In this document: positions 60,567 through 64,000 of the stretch, one piece after another | Layout: each line of letters begins with the position of its first letter | Position numbering within the stretch: position 1 is the stretch's first letter | Origin: Ochotona curzoniae | Taxonomy: Eukaryota; Chordata; Mammalia; Lagomorpha; Ochotonidae | Length of the DNA stretch: 64,000 nt | NCBI RefSeq assembly: GCF_017591425.1 | Contig: NW_024466004.1 | Coordinates: 36,644,501 to 36,708,500 of the forward strand | Direction: 5' to 3' | Translations under genes and position numbers: made by a program | The notes under the pieces: model-generated | Databases searched by the model: none | What the model saw: only the letters and a program-made list of their open reading frames with translations | What the model was told of the DNA's origin: nothing

Positions 60567-61660
60567 GAAACAGGCTTTGTGAGGTGTCTTCCTGAAGATG
60601 TGAGCTCTGTCTTCATGTAACAATTGTGTGCGAGAGAAATTCTTCTATTCAAATTCTACAATTGTGTGTGAGGCAAAGAGAGAGAAAAACCTCCCCAGAA
60701 GAGAGCTTATTAAGAGCTTTGATTGCCTTTTTCCCCCTAACATATCTGGCATCTTAAAAAATTACATATTTATGCTATCATCTTCCTTGTTGAAAAATTT
60801 GGCCAAATACTTCTTTTCACCCTTCCGTGTTCTAATCTAGCACTGCCACTGTGATACCATAGTATTATCAAGTTGCTTTACCTCCTGGGCTGCCACAGCT
60901 TAACTGAAGCGCAGTGTTTGGATGATCCCTTGTGAACTTATGACTTGGTATCCAGAAGAGGCGGAGATCCACAGAAAGCAGTGTAAAGTAGGGCACCACC
61001 TCCTAATTGTTGTAGGATTCCTCAGTCTCTGCAGCCTTCACTCAGGTTTCAACTGAGCCAAGGGTCAGTCGGGGTGTCTGCCACGATGTCAGGATACTGG
61101 AACCACACAGTTATGACAGCCAGTGTTTGTCCCAGCAATCCTGAATGACCCTATCTCTATGCCTAGGTTTTCAGAAAAATGGCCCTTTGGAGAACCTCCA
61201 GCTGTTCCTGCTCCAACCTGGGCACAGCCCGGACTTAGATTTCCTACCAATCCATGGAGCATTGCATGGCATTCCCATCCCCAAGAGATGTAGGGAAGAC
61301 TGACAGCTGAGTGAGAGCAGGGGCCTTCTGTGTATATCTGCTGGTATATCTGTAGTCACTCTTATGACAATGGCTGTAGAACACTATTACGATATTGGCT
61401 AGGAAAAGCACTGCTGGACGTGCTATTTGCTTGGCAGTATGGTTGTCTGACTTTGAACTAGAGGGTGGGCTGGGTCATGTAAACAGGTGAGTTAATTTCA
61501 TGAAGGAATCTGTGCAATGGCATTGGAAACAACTTGGTTTTGCACTCATGGTTGCATGCATGGCCGACTACTGCTAATCCCCGGGTGACATTTTCATTCT
61601 GAATTTGTCCCCCACTTGTCTTGCTTAAGCTGCAAAATAAATGCATTTGATTGCACAGAA
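60567..61660 (+). other. MRAP2: MRAP2 3' UTR
   Basis: About 1.1 kb from the stop codon to the poly-A signal in a single exon, free of recognisable SINEs. It ends at an uncertain cleavage point 15-25 bases after the AATAAA. Confidence 0.75.
61636..61641 (+). terminator. MRAP2: MRAP2 poly-A signal
   Basis: AATAAA, followed about 20 bases on by a CA-type cleavage site (GCACAGA) and then a GT-rich element (TTCTGTGGCTCTTTGTTGTT). No better signal lies between it and the stop codon. Confidence 0.8.
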
Positions 61661-62344
61661 TTTTCTGTGGCTCTTTGTTGTTACACATCCTAACTTTCAC
61701 TTACTGAAAACATGCCATGTTTATAATGCCTCCTTAGCTTCTGGGACAGTGCTGACTCGATTATAGATATATGTAGGGTGACATTTTCAGAATCACTGGG
61801 GGTCCTGGATATATCATAGAAATACTAGTGATTGGAGCTGTGCATAGCATTTCATTTAGGAATTATTCCTCCCAAAAAGAAATCTCTTTGTTACAATATC
61901 TTTTAAGGACAGTGTTCTTTGAGACTCTACCATGATATAGTAGAACAAATGGTAGAATGTTTCTTGTCACTTAAGCTACTGTAACAATCTTTCAAATAGA
62001 GAAAGAATTAGTAGTGTTGCATCAACATCCAATATGAGTCTTATTCATAATTAACCAAATAGAAATGATGGGTTGTTATTATTAAGGTATATAAATGGCA
62101 TCTTAAATAGAAGTAGATTTATTAGAGGACTGCAGGATATTTAACAGTCATGAAAATATCCATGAGTATGACAATCTTTATGAACTGAATGTTAAGAATT
62201 GTGAAGGGTCTAAGCTTGGCCCTTCTTGCAGTTTGCTTGCCACAGTCTTATGGATGCTGCCATGAACACATGATTCCTGGGTCAGATGCAAAGAGCTTCG
62301 TTCCAGCATCCCAGATGGCATGTTTCATATTTACATTGGTTCCT

Positions 62345-62640
62345 GGGCTTATTTAAAATTATGGTAAATTAGCACGAAGCTAGCAGCATAAAGCAGCACA
62401 AATTTATTCTTCTAAAGCTCTGGAATGCAGAAGGGCCAACCTCAATCTCAGGCTGAAATCAGTGTGTTGGCAGGACTATTTTTTCAGTCTGTCCAGCTTC
62501 TAGAGGTTGCTCATTCTCTGCCTCATGGCCCCACACCACTGAAATTTCTGCTCCTGTTCACATCACCCAAAAATCTCAGTCTATTACAGCATCATTTCTA
62601 ATATATCATGTAAATCCCAACAACATAAATTAATATTGGT
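62345..62640 (-). repeat. MaLR-type LTR fragment (MLT1-like)
   Basis: GCAGCACAAATTTATTCTTC, AATCAGTGTGTTGGCAGGAC and TCTAGAGGTTGCTCATTCTC on the + strand resemble the inverted 3' half of an MLT1 LTR. Confidence 0.5.
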
Positions 62641-62809
62641 AAGATCTAGATTTGATCCATCCTGGGAAGGAATTGTTTTGAATGCCTGGACCTAAGCACA
62701 ATGATGTAATGAGCATCAGATTCTAGTTGTAAACATGTGCATTTAAGGAAGAAAACAGAAGGAAAAAAAGTCACCAATTCCAAGAAATTTCAAACTGCAA
62801 ATGGGGAAA

Positions 62810-63026
62810 CTTTATTATGCAGCAAGGCTCAAAGTCTGCTGTGGCCTGTGACTTCAACCTCTGGACCAGAAGCTTTATCCTGGAGTCTTTTTCTTGAAGA
62901 GTAGGATGTGTAGCTGAGCAGTTCTGTCAGCTTCTTTACATAGAATTGTGTGAGCCTGGCAGCCTTCTCTGTCCACTCTTTGACCTTCTTGTTCAGGTTA
63001 GCAGTGTTTCTGCATGTAGGACACAT
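62810..63026 (-). pseudogene. Unrecognised small ORF with adjacent poly-A signal
   Basis: A 65-codon minus-strand frame (63026-62829) follows a stop directly and is rich in Lys, Thr and Leu (for example KKVKEWTEKAARLTQFYVKK), with a likely amphipathic helix. AATAAA lies about 15 bases after the stop (near 62815-62810, minus strand). A very short 3' UTR suggests the end of a small mRNA copied back into the genome, or a chance frame. A nearby frame (MQKHC ending) is offset, so a frameshift is possible. I do not recognise the protein, and see no clear poly-A tail after the signal. Confidence 0.3.
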
Positions 63027-63080
63027 TCACTATCACTGTGGGTCTCCTGCAGATATCCTGGGATTTCCATTCTTCATTTC

Positions 63081-63394
63081 TTTTTGTTAAAAATTTATTA
63101 TTTACCTGAAAAACAGATCTACACAGATAGAAGGAGGGACAGAGAGAGACAAGTCTTTGATCTTTTGGTTCACTCCCCAAATGGCCATAATGGCCAGAGC
63201 TGGGCCAGTCCAAAGCTTGGATCTCCTTCTGGGTCTCCCACATGTGTGCAGAGGCCCAAAAGCTTTGGCCATCTTTTGCTGTTTTCCCAGGTGAATTAGC
63301 AGGGAGCTGGATTGGAAGTAGAACAGCTGGGACTTGAATTGGCACCCATATGGAATGCCAGTACCATAGCCTACTATGCTATGGTGCTGGCCCC
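63081..63394 (-). repeat. C-SINE, diverged
   Basis: Inverted tail AAAAATTTATTATTTACCTG and inverted head TGCTATGGTGCTGGCCCC. Confidence 0.88.
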
Positions 63395-63399
63395 ACTTC

Positions 63400-63749
63400 A
63401 TTTTTTTTTAAAGATGTACTTATTTGAAAGGCAGGGGGCTGGGGGGAGAGAGAGAGAGAGAGAGAGAGAATGAATCAGTCAGTCAGAGAAAGAGGGTATT
63501 TTCCATCTGTTGGTTCCTAAATGGCTGCAATAGCTGAAGCTGGATCAATCTGAAGCAAGGAACTGCTTGAGTCTCCCACTTGAGTAGCAGGTGCCCAAGC
63601 TCTAGAATCATCAGCTGGTACATCCTTGGCACATTAGCAGGGAGCCTGATCCAAAGCAGAGCAGCCGAGATTTGAACAAGCGCTCTAATGTGGAATGCTG
63701 GTGTTGTAAGCAGCAGGCAGCTTAACTTAGTGGGTCACAACACTGATCC
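63400..63749 (-). repeat. C-SINE, diverged, with (GA)n
   Basis: Inverted tail TTTTAAAGATGTACTTATTT, a run of about ten GA units at 63448-63469, and the inverted head GGGTCACAACACTGATCC. Confidence 0.85.
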
Positions 63750-64000
63750 TCCAGGAATTTGTTTCTTTAGGCCAGAGCCTTCTTCATCAATCAATCCTGA
63801 ATAACTCTATCTCTATTCCTAGGTGCTTAGAAAAATGGAGTGACAAGTCACACTCCTAATCTCCTCAAATACCTGTGTGGCAGAATGCTTTTATGCTTCT
63901 CAAGACACTTAAAAAATGTGGTCTAATCACACCATTGGCTTTCTCTACAGCATACTTTCTTGATAATGGATATCCTAATTTTAGTTTCTTACAATGCAAA

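Larger units (their letters stand above)
5780..61660 (+). other. MRAP2: MRAP2 gene (four exons, about 56 kb)
   Basis: Melanocortin-2 receptor accessory protein 2 is a small single-pass membrane protein. It binds melanocortin receptors, especially MC4R, and other GPCRs, and alters their trafficking and signalling in energy balance. Exon 1 is non-coding in the CpG island. Coding sequence is join(31642..31768, 41370..41469, 60173..60566), 621 bases with stop, giving 206 residues. All internal splice sites are AG/GT consensus, and the phases fit: one base of the Tyr43 codon ends exon 2, two bases of the Asp76 codon end exon 3. No frameshift or stop interrupts it. The gene span (about 56 kb) and exon layout match the human gene as I know it. 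The 5' boundary is uncertain; the coding exons are secure. Confidence 0.93.
61661..64000. other. Intergenic region downstream of MRAP2
   Basis: 61661-62340 shows nothing recognisable. After it come an LTR fragment, a small minus-strand ORF and two C-SINEs. The human downstream neighbour is CEP162, convergent and about 30 kb away; none of its exons is recognised here. Confidence 0.65.

Noticed and set aside
61661..64000. Exons of CEP162, the downstream neighbour in human
   Set aside because: No coiled-coil exon with splice sites is recognisable, and the human gap is about 30 kb.

Overview
This is nuclear DNA of a placental mammal. It has large introns, one CpG-island promoter and dense interspersed repeats. 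The commonest repeat is a tRNA-derived SINE with a GGGCC-type head and an AATAAA/TAAATCTTT tail, which is the C-SINE family found only in lagomorphs. The youngest copies have a head (GTAGTGGTTAAAGTCCTCGCC) unlike the rabbit consensus I remember, so a pika (Ochotona) is the best guess. The order is firm, the genus is inference.

The window holds one protein-coding gene, MRAP2 (melanocortin-2 receptor accessory protein 2), on the + strand and essentially complete. A CpG island with a probable non-coding exon 1 lies at about 5.6-6.3 kb. Coding exon 2 is at 31636-31768, exon 3 (transmembrane segment) at 41370-41469, and exon 4 (cytoplasmic tail, 3' UTR, poly-A signal) at 60173 to about 61660. The three coding pieces join in phase to an intact 206-residue protein with consensus splice sites. 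In human the neighbours are CYB5R4 and CEP162; no exon of either is recognisable here.

The rest is repeats. Positions 1-5.6 kb are intergenic. Intron 1 (6-31.6 kb) holds many C-SINEs, two MaLR-type LTR fragments, a 3-kb C/T-rich repeat with a 60-bp internal period (about 18-21.3 kb), an old minus-strand L1 with two SINEs nested in it (24-26.85 kb) and a minus-strand retrosequence of unknown family (26.85-27.7 kb). Intron 2 (31.8-41.4 kb) holds SINEs, including a clean SINE-in-SINE insertion, and an old eutherian repeat. Intron 3 (41.5-60.2 kb) holds a solo LTR with a perfect 6-bp target duplication, a 4.1-kb composite retro-insertion with a 13-bp target duplication that carries a second copy of the 60-bp-period repeat, an L1 3' end, and a CD24 processed pseudogene lying antisense just upstream of exon 4. 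Downstream (61.7-64 kb) are an LTR fragment, a small unrecognised minus-strand ORF with a poly-A signal, and two SINEs.

I found no operon, CRISPR array, phage or undescribed multi-gene system. The most interesting material is the 60-bp-period repeat family and its composite insertion, the CD24 pseudogene, and the unidentified minus-strand retrosequences.
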